Counted from the first letter of the stretch, positions 6,713 through 14,715 are shown. The stretch: 27,909 bases of DNA from an uncultured Lachnospiraceae bacterium (GCA_949051815.1 CARQVR010000042.1:1-27909); one strand, 5' to 3'. Numbers and translations: made by a program. The notes: generated by a model from the sequence alone, not told the origin.

Positions 6713-8302
6713 CTAGAGCGGCGCCATCTTCACATCGCCGCGCTCTCTGATAAACCGGCAGTAATGAGCAGTCTTTTGCACTACCATGGACACGTCACCG
6801 ATACAGATCCGTGTACCGGGATATACCTCGCCTTTTACAAACACTACGGTATCCGAAGAACCCAGCGTCTGCTTGTGCAGTTCTTCAATTTCGCTCTCAG
6901 CCGCCGCTATCGCTTCTATTTTCTGCTTATTTAACGCCGCCATGGACTGTACCTGCTGAATCTGTTCCGGACTCAGCTTCGCCCCCCTGGCCAGCTTCTG
7001 TTTCGCGGAAAGCAGCGTAGGCTGCACTGTCTGCAAAAGTTTCGTGTCCTCACCGATCTGCTTCTGGAGCTGGTTTATACGCGCCTTTAGTTTGGGATCG
7101 GTTCCCACCTCCACAATGGTATCGGCTCCCATCTCCGAGCCGAGGGTTTTCACATGAATGTTTCCCCTCGCGCTGACCTTTCCGCCTGTGATAAACCCGC
7201 GCCGGCCGTCCACATTAACCTCACCGCCGGCCGTCACCCTGCTGTGCAGAATGGACTCGGAGGTCACATACCCTTCCGCCTCCGCGGTTGCATTTTCCAG
7301 GAATTTCGCCACAATATTGCCGTCCGCCTTAAGCACGCCCCGGCCCATGCCGTTCATTCCTCTGGCGATGATAATATTACCGCCCGCAGTAAGCTGTGCG
7401 CCTTCCACAACGCCCTTGACCACTATGTCACCTTTGGCTTTTACCTGAAAGTTCGTGGCCACATTGCCGTTTATCTGTACATTGCCCTCATAATCAATAT
7501 TGCCTGTGGAGTTATCCACATTCTCCACCATCAGCTCATCGGAGACGAAAACCGAGCCTTCCACCAGTTCCACGTGCCCGTCCGCCTGCGCGGTGAGCAC
7601 AGTGCGGTCTTTGGAAATTTCAATATTGCGCCCGTACTTTAAAGTTTCCTTCCGCACCTCCGCAGGAGCGATCCGGTTGCCCGCAAGATCCTCTCCCGGC
7701 TCGCCTTGCACTTCCGGATGCAGAACTGCCAGCATGTCTCCCTTATTACAATGATTTAGTATATTCAAATGGAAGAAATCTACGCTCCCATCCTCTTTCA
7801 GCGTAGGCTTCACCTTTTTATCCGTGTTAAATTTATATTCAATGAACGCATGTTTCCCCTGAACCGGTTCACGCCCCTCGGCTACCAGAATCTCTTCCAG
7901 ATAATTCCTTTTCGCGAAAAATCCCTCTATGGCCTCCGTGCGGATGCCGCACTTGATCCCCCGAAGCTTAAGATCCTTCATCATCTCTTCGGCCGTCATA
8001 TTTTCGCCGCCCTCGGAGGCGGCATAGAACTTCACAAAGGCCCGCATTTTATCAGGCCCGATACGCAGCTTATAACATTCTCTCTCCGGAAACCTCGTCT
8101 CATTCCCCAGACTGATCTCCTGCTTCTCATTTTTCGCGCGCTCCACCGCTCTTTTCAGTGCAGGCAGATCGCAGGCATAATCCTTCATCGTCAGATACTC
8201 AACCACGTCGCCGACATCGACAGGTTTTCCATCCCCTGTAGGCGGAAACAGTTTAAGCGACGACGCCCCTTCCCGGTTCACCAGTCTGAAATATCCGTTC
8301 AT
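6713..8302 (-). CDS. fapA: FapA-family (DUF342) protein
   Basis: The 529-residue protein has an N-terminal domain (about 1-165), a central glycine-rich repetitive region typical of DUF342 that should form a right-handed beta-helix (about 175-400; repeats such as GNVQINGNV, GDIVVKGVVEGA, GNIIIARGMNGMGRG, GNIVAKFLENATAEAEGYV), a coiled coil (about 405-480) and a short beta-rich end (485-529). In Vibrio a FapA protein influences polar flagellar assembly and interacts with the PTS glucose enzyme IIA; whether that applies here is unknown. The length and domain order are normal for the family. The ATG at 8302 follows GGGGGG at 4 bases. It is separated from the sigma factor by a 158-base structured gap with a candidate promoter. 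Confidence 0.85.
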   Translation of the reverse strand: MNGYFRLVNREGASSLKLFPPTGDGKPVDVGDVVEYLTMKDYACDLPALKRAVERAKNEKQEISLGNETRFPERECYKLRIGPDKMRAFVKFYAASEGGENMTAEEMMKDLKLRGIKCGIRTEAIEGFFAKRNYLEEILVAEGREPVQGKHAFIEYKFNTDKKVKPTLKEDGSVDFFHLNILNHCNKGDMLAVLHPEVQGEPGEDLAGNRIAPAEVRKETLKYGRNIEISKDRTVLTAQADGHVELVEGSVFVSDELMVENVDNSTGNIDYEGNVQINGNVATNFQVKAKGDIVVKGVVEGAQLTAGGNIIIARGMNGMGRGVLKADGNIVAKFLENATAEAEGYVTSESILHSRVTAGGEVNVDGRRGFITGGKVSARGNIHVKTLGSEMGADTIVEVGTDPKLKARINQLQKQIGEDTKLLQTVQPTLLSAKQKLARGAKLSPEQIQQVQSMAALNKQKIEAIAAAESEIEELHKQTLGSSDTVVFVKGEVYPGTRICIGDVSMVVQKTAHYCRFIRERGDVKMAPL

Positions 8303-8310
8303 ATACCCCC

Positions 8311-8344
8311 CTGTTATAACTATTCAGTTCCTTCATAGTTACAG
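8311..8344 (-). other. Hairpin next to the fapA ribosome binding site
   Basis: On the minus strand CTG plus TAACTAT (8344-8335) pairs with ATAGTTA (8323-8317), a small bulge, then CAG (8313-8311). The stem ends right where the GGGGGG ribosome binding site of fapA begins, so it could influence initiation. It is imperfect, and no T-run follows. Confidence 0.35.
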
Positions 8345-8388
8345 GCATCAAACCGTGCTAAAATCACTTCGTGATTGGTTTGATGCAT
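8320..8388 (-). CDS. Candidate 22-aa leader ORF upstream of fapA
   Basis: An ATG at 8388 opens MHQTNHEVILARFDACNYEG and two more residues, then TAG. It starts only a few bases after the predicted start of transcription from the promoter at 8396-8424 and runs through a perfect 10-bp hairpin. No ribosome binding site is visible, so it would be near-leaderless if translated. It could be a leader peptide, the open frame of a small interspersed repeat, or chance. Confidence 0.2.
   Translation of the reverse strand: MHQTNHEVILARFDACNYEGTE
8345..8386 (-). other. Strong hairpin in the sigma factor-fapA gap
   Basis: GCATCAAACC (8345-8354) and GGTTTGATGC (8377-8386) form a perfect 10-bp stem, and an inner stem AATCAC / GTGATT (8362-8367 / 8371-8376) with a TTC loop stacks inside it. 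No T-run follows in either direction, so it is not a standard terminator. It would lie at the very 5' end of a transcript from the candidate promoter at 8396-8424, where it could stabilise the RNA, or it may be a processing site or small repeat. Confidence 0.5.
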
Positions 8389-8395
8389 CGCTGCC

Positions 8396-8424
8396 ACTAT
8401 ATTTTCATACGGATTTTGCAGCAA
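8396..8424 (-). promoter_or_regulatory. Candidate sigma-A promoter for the post-sigma cassette
   Basis: On the minus strand TTGCTG (8424-8419) and TATAGT (8401-8396) are 17 bases apart, close to the sigma-A consensus. It would allow fapA and the genes after it to be transcribed independently of the fla/che promoter. The -35 overlaps one arm of a 7-bp hairpin (TTTTGCA / TGCAAAA, 8414-8433). No sigma-28-type element was seen here. Confidence 0.45.
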
Positions 8425-8460
8425 AGTGCAAAATTCTGTGCCAAATAATTCTCTCTCTTC

Positions 8461-9246
8461 TTACTTTCTCTTTTCCGTATCTGTGAGGATACCGATATAG
8501 TTCCCCATCCTCCCCCTCATCTTCTGTAAAGCTCTTGTGTGGAGCTGCGATATTCTCGACTCGGACACCTCCAGTATATTGCTGATTTCCTTGAGCGTCA
8601 GATCCTCGTAGTAATAGAGGACAATTACCTTGCGCTCCTTTTCCGTCAGAAGCTCAAGCGCCTGTTCGAGCATCTTTTTTAATTCGTCCCTCTCCAGAAT
8701 CTCTTCCGGCGAATCAAAAGCCGCGCTCTTCGTGCTCCCCGCCTCATTGGAAACCTCGCTCCCCTGCTCTAAAAACTCATTCAGGGACACCACATTGGTA
8801 ATTTTCATCTGGGACTGCCAGTCAAGGTACTCCTCGTCCGTAATTCCCAGAATTTTTGCGATTTCCTCATCCGTGGCGCTCCTGCCGTACTGCGTCTCGA
8901 TCTCTTTGATGGCCGCGTCGATCCGCTTCTGCTTCTGTCTGATGGTCCGCGGAATCCAATCCATTTTACGGATCTGGTCGAGAATCGCTCCCCGTATTCT
9001 CAGACTGGCATAGGTCTCAAACTTGACGTCCTTCATGCAGTCAAACTTATCAATCGCGTCAATCAGTCCGAATATCCCGTAGCTTACCAGATCTTCGTAC
9101 TCCACATTGTACCCGAGATACATGCTGAGACGTCCGGCCACCACCTTCACCAAAGGCGCATATTCCAATATGATCTTTTCACGTACCTCCGGGGACTTGT
9201 TACCCGCGTATTCCTCCCAGAGTTTCTTTTTGCCTGTATCGTCCAT
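8461..9246 (-). CDS. sigD: Motility sigma factor, FliA/SigD (sigma-28) family
   Basis: This alternative sigma factor directs RNA polymerase to late flagellar, chemotaxis and often autolysin genes. The 261 residues show region 2 (about 30-105: EYEDLVSYGIFGLIDAIDKF, then FETYASLRIRGAILDQIRKM), a region 3 segment (about 105-170: QKQKRIDAAI, TDEEIAKILG) and region 4 (about 205-252: LTEKERKVIVLYYYEDLTLK, then the HTH EISNILEVSESRISQLHTRA). Length and the FliA-type DWIPR motif (96-100) fit sigma-28 rather than sporulation sigma factors. Its place at the end of the fla/che operon after cheD matches sigD of B. subtilis. The ATG at 9246 has only a modest GGGA ribosome binding site. The anti-sigma factor FlgM is not in the window. 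Confidence 0.95.
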   Translation of the reverse strand: MDDTGKKKLWEEYAGNKSPEVREKIILEYAPLVKVVAGRLSMYLGYNVEYEDLVSYGIFGLIDAIDKFDCMKDVKFETYASLRIRGAILDQIRKMDWIPRTIRQKQKRIDAAIKEIETQYGRSATDEEIAKILGITDEEYLDWQSQMKITNVVSLNEFLEQGSEVSNEAGSTKSAAFDSPEEILERDELKKMLEQALELLTEKERKVIVLYYYEDLTLKEISNILEVSESRISQLHTRALQKMRGRMGNYIGILTDTEKRK

Positions 9247-9278
9247 TCTGAGTCCCTGCTTACCTTTTTACGTTTATC

Positions 9279-9680
9279 TTACTCTGAAGGTTCCTTTTCT
9301 ATTACTTCGCCCTCCTCCATGTGGGCCTCCTCTATCTGCTGCTCAAATCTGTCCAGCATAATCTGCAGGATTCTTCCGACAAAATAGAACCCCAGCAATA
9401 CGCACAGCAGAACAATCAGCATCGTCTGCAGATCATAACGGAAAATGCGCATGGTAATGCTGACAACCGCTCCGGCAAGTAACATGATAAAAGGAGGGAT
9501 CAATCTACGCTTTCTCGCCTTCGCTTGTCTCTCCTCTTCCTCCCGCTTCTCCCTCGCCTCACGCTGGGCCGCAGTTTCAATTTCCTCCTCCGGCGCAAGC
9601 CCTTCTTCCAGCTCTTCTGACTCTTCCGCCGTCTCGGGAGCTTCCGCCGCTTCTTCGCTGTTCTTCTCTTCCCAGTCCAC
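9279..9680 (-). CDS. Uncharacterised two-helix membrane protein between cheD and sigD
   Basis: The 133-residue protein has a very acidic N-terminal half (about 1-45, rich in E and A), a basic stretch (about 45-60, KREEEERQAKARKRR), two transmembrane helices (about 61-79 and 84-106, joined by a short loop with RYD) and a second acidic tail (about 110-133). The positive segment before the first helix suggests that both tails face the cytoplasm. I do not recognise a family. It starts with GTG at 9680 behind a GGAAGGG site and lies 76 bases after cheD and 32 bases before the sigma factor, so it is in the operon. B. subtilis has no gene at this place. A scaffold or regulator role would be a guess. 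Confidence 0.72.
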   Translation of the reverse strand: MDWEEKNSEEAAEAPETAEESEELEEGLAPEEEIETAAQREAREKREEEERQAKARKRRLIPPFIMLLAGAVVSITMRIFRYDLQTMLIVLLCVLLGFYFVGRILQIMLDRFEQQIEEAHMEEGEVIEKEPSE

Positions 9681-9756
9681 TTCGTTACCCTTCCATTATC
9701 TTCCTATCTTCTATTTTTATCCTCTTTTGTCTTCCGGATCCCGCTCTTCTTCCGGA

Positions 9757-10242
9757 TCAGATCTTGTACTCCTGCTTACCTACCGCCCTGATTACAAAAT
9801 CCCCGGTCTCAGGATAAAAAATAACGGTCCTCCCAAAATTCTTGCCGGTATCTTCCGCCAAAATCGGGATATGCAGCTCCGCCAGCTTCTTCTTGGTCGC
9901 CTGTACGTTTCTCTCGCCCACACGGACCATCTCACTGTTGCTGTTAAAGCCAAACATCTGCGCGCCGCCCGCAATCTTGGCGACCAGACGGCTTCTGTTC
10001 GCCCCTTTTCTGGTCACCTGCTTCACCAACTCCTCTATTCCCGTGTCAGCAAACTTCGGTATATTAGAGTTGTTGCGAATCGTCGTAGAGTCCGGCAGCA
10101 TAATATGCGCCAATCCGCCGATCTTTGTGACCGGATCACGGAGCGCAATACCTACACAAGACCCCAGTCCCAGAGTTGTAATCCTGTCAGGACTGACGCA
10201 TACATTTAAGTCGGCCATTCCGACCTTTATCTCTACACTCAT
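9757..10242 (-). CDS. cheD: Chemoreceptor glutamine deamidase CheD
   Basis: CheD deamidates specific glutamines of chemoreceptors and also binds CheC, stimulating its phosphatase activity. The 161 residues carry the papain-like site in the expected spacing: Thr23, Cys29 (in GLGSCVG) and His46 (in GLAHIMLP). AGGAQMFG and the GERN segment near residue 110 are also typical. It follows cheC with a 57-base gap and a weak GGGAG site. The pairing of cheC and cheD side by side supports the B. subtilis-like adaptation system in which CheY-P acts on receptors through CheC/CheD. Confidence 0.95.
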   Translation of the reverse strand: MSVEIKVGMADLNVCVSPDRITTLGLGSCVGIALRDPVTKIGGLAHIMLPDSTTIRNNSNIPKFADTGIEELVKQVTRKGANRSRLVAKIAGGAQMFGFNSNSEMVRVGERNVQATKKKLAELHIPILAEDTGKNFGRTVIFYPETGDFVIRAVGKQEYKI

Positions 10243-10299
10243 AACACCGCGTTCTCCCGTTTACACTTTTTTTATTCCATCCCCATGTGCGCCGTCCGA

Positions 10300-10917
10300 T
10301 CAGATATTGATTCCCAGCGCTGTCAACATCCTGCCATAAGAATCCAGATCAGGAATCAAAATAAAATACCCGTCCAATACCATCTCGTCGAAAAACTGTG
10401 TCTGAATCATTAACATTCTGTCGCCGAGGGCGGCAAACTCAATCGCCGGTACGCTCAAAATCGCTCCCGCCATATCCACCGTCAAATCCGGCACGGAAGG
10501 GAAAATCGCCAGATTCGTAATGCTTGAGAGGGAATTTAAATAAGAACCGGTGATAATGTTTCCCACTTCTTTCAATGCGGAAAACTCCATCTCCGTAAAC
10601 TCGTCGCCCTCCGACTCCATCCCCATCAGCTTGCCAACCAGATGCTTTGCCGCCGCCTTTTCCAGCAGAAACATAATACTGCCCTTGATATCGCCCTCGA
10701 TGCCGAGGTAGATACCCGCCATGACCGTCTCCTCGCCGACCATGGCCTCGCCCAGCTCCTTGAACTCAAGAAGCTGTACCTTCGGCACCGCCATATCCAC
10801 CTTGCACTGCATCATCTGCGCCAAAGCCGTGGTCGCGTTTCCGGCGCCGATATTGCCCAACTCTCTCAGGACGTCGAAATATTCATTTGACATTTCGTCT
10901 AAACTGATTTCGCCCAC
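10300..10917 (-). CDS. cheC: CheY-P phosphatase CheC
   Basis: CheC removes phosphate from CheY-P and is partnered by CheD. Both active-site motifs of the family, [DS]xxxExxN followed 23 residues later by P, are intact: Asp15/Glu19/Asn22/Pro45 (within DVLRELGNIGAGNATTAL) and Ser113/Glu117/Asn120/Pro143 (within SALKEVGNIITG). The 205-residue length is normal for CheC. The start is a GTG at 10917, chosen because GGAGG lies 7 bases upstream and overlaps the cheW stop codon. Together with FliY this gives the organism at least two CheC-type phosphatases. Confidence 0.95.
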   Translation of the reverse strand: MGEISLDEMSNEYFDVLRELGNIGAGNATTALAQMMQCKVDMAVPKVQLLEFKELGEAMVGEETVMAGIYLGIEGDIKGSIMFLLEKAAAKHLVGKLMGMESEGDEFTEMEFSALKEVGNIITGSYLNSLSSITNLAIFPSVPDLTVDMAGAILSVPAIEFAALGDRMLMIQTQFFDEMVLDGYFILIPDLDSYGRMLTALGINI

Positions 10918-10928
10918 TCTTGCTCCTC

Positions 10929-11393
10929 CTATACGCTTTCCAGCACAACCGAATTTAAATCAAGCAGGGAGATCAGTCCCCCGTCGCTCTTGCCGACTCC
11001 GCAGAGGAAGTTTGCCTTCTCATCTTTTGAGTCATAAGCTACTTTCTCAATTCTTTCGTTTTCCAGCGTTACAACCTCTCTGACCTCATCGACAATCACA
11101 CCGATGGTTCCCTGCTGCTCCAGCTTCAAAATGATAATTCTGCTGGATTTCGTCTCCACATCCTTCTCCAGCCCCATCTTGATGCGGATACTCATAACGG
11201 GAATCACCTCGCCCCGCAGGTTAATCACACCTTTTAAGTAATCGTCCACCTTCGGCACTCTGGTAATGTGCTGCATCCTTACAATATTATCTATGTATTT
11301 GATGTCAATACCGTACTGCTCCTCACCGAGCTTTATCACAATAAACTGTGTGGTCTGTTGTCCTACCGGTCTTAATTCTTCTACTTCATTCAT
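10929..11393 (-). CDS. cheW: Chemotaxis coupling protein CheW
   Basis: CheW couples chemoreceptors to the CheA kinase in the membrane-associated receptor array. The 154 residues form a single CheW (SH3-like) domain: QFIVIKLGEEQYGIDIKYI, the conserved ITRVPKVDDYLKGVINLRGE (43-62) and VIPVMSIR, then IGVIVDEVREVVTL. Length is typical. A GGGAGGAG site lies 6 bases before the ATG at 11393. It follows cheA directly and its stop overlaps the ribosome binding site of cheC, so the two are probably coupled. Confidence 0.96.
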   Translation of the reverse strand: MNEVEELRPVGQQTTQFIVIKLGEEQYGIDIKYIDNIVRMQHITRVPKVDDYLKGVINLRGEVIPVMSIRIKMGLEKDVETKSSRIIILKLEQQGTIGVIVDEVREVVTLENERIEKVAYDSKDEKANFLCGVGKSDGGLISLLDLNSVVLESV

Positions 11394-11412
11394 GCTCTTC
11401 TCCTCCCTTCTG

Positions 11413-13536
11413 TCAGATCAACGAATTGGCATCCAGAATCAACGCAACCTCACCGTCGCCAAGAACCGTCGCGCCGCTGATAATCTTGCACTTACTGATA
11501 TACTTGCCAAGCGACTTGATAACGATCTCCTGCTGTCCGATCAGTTCATCGACCACAAGACCTGCCAGCTTATCGCCCTTCTTAACGACAACCACAACCA
11601 GATTTTCCTCCGGATCCTTCTTGCTCGGAATATCCAGAATCTCATTCAGCCGGATCAGCGGGATAACCAGATCACGGAGCTGAATCACTTCCTTCGCCTG
11701 TACCAGCTTCACATCGCTGGGCAGGATATCCTCGATGGTCTGGATGGAACCGAGTGCGATGGCGTACTTCTCATCGCCGATCTCCACCATCAGAGCCTGA
11801 ATAATAGCCAGCGTCAGCGGCAGTCTGATCGTCCATGTACTGCCCTCTCCGAGCTTGGACTTCACCTCCACCTCACCGCTTAAGGACTCGATCATGGATT
11901 TCACCACATCCAGACCAACACCGCGGCCCGACACGTCAGATACCACCTTTGCGGTGGAGAAGCCTGCGTTAAAGAGCAGATCAATAATCTCCTTCTCGCT
12001 CATGGCCTCCCCCTGCTCCGGGGTGATAACGCCGCGCTCTATGGCTTTGTTTTTAACTGCCTTTGTATCAATACCGTTACCGTCATCCCTTACTTCGATG
12101 ACAACGTTATTACCATCCTGATAAGCGTCGAGGAAAATAGAACCGACTTCCGGTTTTCCTCTCTCCTTACGCACCGCTGCGGACTCCAGTCCGTGATCGG
12201 CGGAATTACGAAGCAGATGCATCAGCGGATCGCCGATCTGATCCACCACGGTACGGTCAAGCTCCGTCTCCTCACCGCTCATGTACAGCTCCATCTTCTT
12301 ACCCAGCTTCTTTTGCAGGTCGCGGACCATACGGGGGAACTTATTCACGGTGCTCTCGATCGGCACCATCCTCACCTTCATAACCGACTCGTGCAGGGAA
12401 GTGGTCACGCTCTCAAGATACTCGATCTGTTCATTCACCGCCTGACTCGAATTGCCGGACATTGCGGATGCCGATACGAGAGAGTTCTTCGCGATAATCA
12501 GCTCGCTTACCAGATTCATCAGCGTGTCCAGCTTCTCAATATCCACTCTGACAGTCCGGTTCACCACCGGCTTGTTTGCGGGCGTCTTTTTCGCTGCGGG
12601 TGCAGGAGCCGGTGCGGGCGCGGACGTCTGTGCTGCTTCCGCCGGAGCCGCTGTCTGGGTCTCTGCAGGGGGCTGCGCCGTCTCTGCAGGTGCAGGAGCC
12701 GGTGCGGGTTCCTCGCTCTCCGCCGCATGGGATTCTTCCGTCGTCTCTGCGCCCACATCATCCAGATTCAATACGCTGCCGGAAACATCTTCTATCTCGG
12801 AAACTGCCCTGGCTGCCGTCACAACCTCATTCAGTTCCGCCTCGGAGACAATAATCAGGCTGAAATGCAGGTCAAACTTCTCATCCTCGATATCCTGGGA
12901 AGAAGGATCGGATACAATGATTTCGCTCGTCTCCTCAATCGCCTTAAACACCAGAAAAGCTCTGGCCGCTTTCAAAATACAGGATTCCTGAACCTTCACC
13001 GTAAGCCCGTAAACGCGCTTTCCCTGCTTGAGCGCCTCACTCAGCACGCTCTGCTGGTTCTCGTTCAGCTTAATTCCCACAAAGCCGCCCCCGGCTGCTG
13101 CAGCCGGTTCCGCAGCCTTCGCCTGCTGTGCCGGAGCCGGGCTGTCGCCGGAACCGCCGCCCATAATATCATTCAACCGCTTAATCAGCGCGCCATTATC
13201 ATTGGTACCCTCGTCGGAGCTTTCCCTGATATTGGTGTTATACTCCTCCAGCGCGTCAAGGCACTGGAACAGCACGTCAATCATATCCGCCTTCACCTTG
13301 ACATTGCCGTTTCTCACCTCGGAAAAAACGTTCTCCATGTCATGGGTCAGGGTCTGCATCCTCTTATAGCCCATCGTTCCCGCCATACCCTTCAGGGAAT
13401 GGGCCGCACGGAAGATCTCATTGATCGTGTCCATGTTTTCCGGATCCTGCTCCAAAGAGAGAATCTGCGTATTCAGATTTTGCAGATGTTCATTGGTTTC
13501 ATCAAGGAAAATCTCAAGATACTGGCTTACATCCAT
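11413..13536 (-). CDS. cheA: Chemotaxis histidine kinase CheA
   Basis: CheA autophosphorylates under receptor control and passes phosphate to CheY and CheB. The 707 residues show P1/Hpt with His46 in AAHSLKG, a P2 CheY/CheB-binding domain (about 170-260, VYGLTVKVQESC on), a proline/alanine-rich linker (about 272-318, PAPAPAPA runs), the P3 dimerisation helices (RVDIEKLDTLMNLVSELIIA), the P4 ATPase (N box HLLRNSADHGLE, DDGNGID, and GRGVGLDVV) and the CheW-like P5 domain at the end. All catalytic boxes are intact. The ATG at 13536 is one base after the cheB stop (TAA-T-ATG) behind a GGGGG site, so the two are coupled. Confidence 0.97.
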   Translation of the reverse strand: MDVSQYLEIFLDETNEHLQNLNTQILSLEQDPENMDTINEIFRAAHSLKGMAGTMGYKRMQTLTHDMENVFSEVRNGNVKVKADMIDVLFQCLDALEEYNTNIRESSDEGTNDNGALIKRLNDIMGGGSGDSPAPAQQAKAAEPAAAAGGGFVGIKLNENQQSVLSEALKQGKRVYGLTVKVQESCILKAARAFLVFKAIEETSEIIVSDPSSQDIEDEKFDLHFSLIIVSEAELNEVVTAARAVSEIEDVSGSVLNLDDVGAETTEESHAAESEEPAPAPAPAETAQPPAETQTAAPAEAAQTSAPAPAPAPAAKKTPANKPVVNRTVRVDIEKLDTLMNLVSELIIAKNSLVSASAMSGNSSQAVNEQIEYLESVTTSLHESVMKVRMVPIESTVNKFPRMVRDLQKKLGKKMELYMSGEETELDRTVVDQIGDPLMHLLRNSADHGLESAAVRKERGKPEVGSIFLDAYQDGNNVVIEVRDDGNGIDTKAVKNKAIERGVITPEQGEAMSEKEIIDLLFNAGFSTAKVVSDVSGRGVGLDVVKSMIESLSGEVEVKSKLGEGSTWTIRLPLTLAIIQALMVEIGDEKYAIALGSIQTIEDILPSDVKLVQAKEVIQLRDLVIPLIRLNEILDIPSKKDPEENLVVVVVKKGDKLAGLVVDELIGQQEIVIKSLGKYISKCKIISGATVLGDGEVALILDANSLI

Positions 13537-13537
13537 A

Positions 13538-14698
13538 TTATTTTACCCCCACGTTTGTTATGATTTCCTGTGCGATCTGCTCAAGCGGCACGATCTGATC
13601 CGCCAGTCCCGCATTCACGGCACTCTTCGGCATCCCGTACACGGCGCATGTACCCGCATCCTGAACAATCACATGTATTTTCTTTTTTTCCTTTAGATGT
13701 TGGATCCCTTCTGTACCGTCAGCGCCCATCCCCGTCATTACCACGCATACAACCCTGTCAAATTTGCTGTCCATCAGGGATTCATACATGTAGTTCGCAC
13801 AGGGTTTCACACCTTCTCTGGCCGGTTCGTCCGAATAATGGATCGTATACTTCCCTGCCACATTCAGAATGTTCAGATGCTTGCCCCCCATAGCCACATA
13901 GACATAGCCGGGCATAAGCACATCCCCCTCCGCCGCCTCCTTGACGGTAACCTCGCTCAGTGAATTGAGCCGTTCCGACAGGGACGCCGTAAAGCCGGGC
14001 GGCATATGCTGCACCACCACCACCGGCACCTTCAGGTTCGCCGGGAGTTTCGGAATCACCGCCTGCAGCGCCTTGGGGCCGCCCGTAGAGCTGGCCAGCG
14101 CCACAATCTGGGTTCCCGAATTGTAGACTGCCTTTCCCGAAGGCGGCGCAGGCGCCTTCCTCTCCGTTTTCTCCGGCACCGTAAACGCACCCGCCCTGCC
14201 TGCAATATTCCTCACAGGCGCCGTTCTGGGAGAGGTCAGCGGCGTTACCGGCGCTGTCGGAGCCGGCGCGGGCATCTGTGTCTGCACCGGAGCCTGCGGC
14301 TCTAAATCCGTCACGGCTGCCAGAATCCGCAAAAGTCCCTGACTGAATGTACCGTTACGACAGTCCAGCGCACTGGTAGGCTTGTGGATAAAATCCAATG
14401 CGCCCAGCTCCAATGCGTCCAGCGTAATTTTCGCGCCGTCCGCCGTATCCGTGCTGGCCATAATAATCCTTGCCGAGATCTTACGCTTCTGCAGCTCTTT
14501 CAAAAGCTCCAGACCGTTCATCTGCGGCATATTTACATCCAGCACCACCGCGTCGTAAGTTTTCCTGCTCAACAGACTCAGCGCGTCCAGACCGTTTACC
14601 GCCCTGTCCTGTACACGGAATCGTTTATCTGATTCAATTATATCACAGAGCACCCTTCTCATGAGTGCAGAATCGTCAACCAGCAATATATTTTTCAT
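13538..14698 (-). CDS. cheB: Chemoreceptor methylesterase CheB
   Basis: CheB removes methyl groups from receptors, activated by phosphorylation from CheA. The 386 residues contain a receiver domain (1-125; Asp8/Asp9, phospho-acceptor Asp54, Lys106 in HKP), a P/A/T-rich linker (about 133-190) and a methylesterase domain (about 195-380) with Ser204 (SSTGGP), His231 (QHMPPGFT) and Asp327 (MGADG) as catalytic triad. GGAGGG precedes the ATG at 5 bases. The partner methyltransferase CheR is not in this window and must be encoded elsewhere. cheB follows the PilZ gene and is translationally coupled to cheA. Confidence 0.96.
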   Translation of the reverse strand: MKNILLVDDSALMRRVLCDIIESDKRFRVQDRAVNGLDALSLLSRKTYDAVVLDVNMPQMNGLELLKELQKRKISARIIMASTDTADGAKITLDALELGALDFIHKPTSALDCRNGTFSQGLLRILAAVTDLEPQAPVQTQMPAPAPTAPVTPLTSPRTAPVRNIAGRAGAFTVPEKTERKAPAPPSGKAVYNSGTQIVALASSTGGPKALQAVIPKLPANLKVPVVVVQHMPPGFTASLSERLNSLSEVTVKEAAEGDVLMPGYVYVAMGGKHLNILNVAGKYTIHYSDEPAREGVKPCANYMYESLMDSKFDRVVCVVMTGMGADGTEGIQHLKEKKKIHVIVQDAGTCAVYGMPKSAVNAGLADQIVPLEQIAQEIITNVGVK

Positions 14699-14715
14699 AT
14701 TTTCCCTCCGGCAGT

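Noticed and set aside
9731..9758. Direct repeat CTTCCGGATC (two copies) after cheD
   Set aside because: Only 10 bases, next to the cheD stop, with no further copies seen and no associated element.
12590..12720. Proline/alanine repeats in cheA (and similar runs in cheB and fliY) as mobile or unusual elements
   Set aside because: PAPA-type linkers between domains are common in these protein families and need no special explanation.
12193..13563. 456-codon open frame on the plus strand
   Set aside because: It is antisense to cheA, whose domains are all intact in the minus frame; composition (R, L, H, C rich) is typical of a shadow frame.
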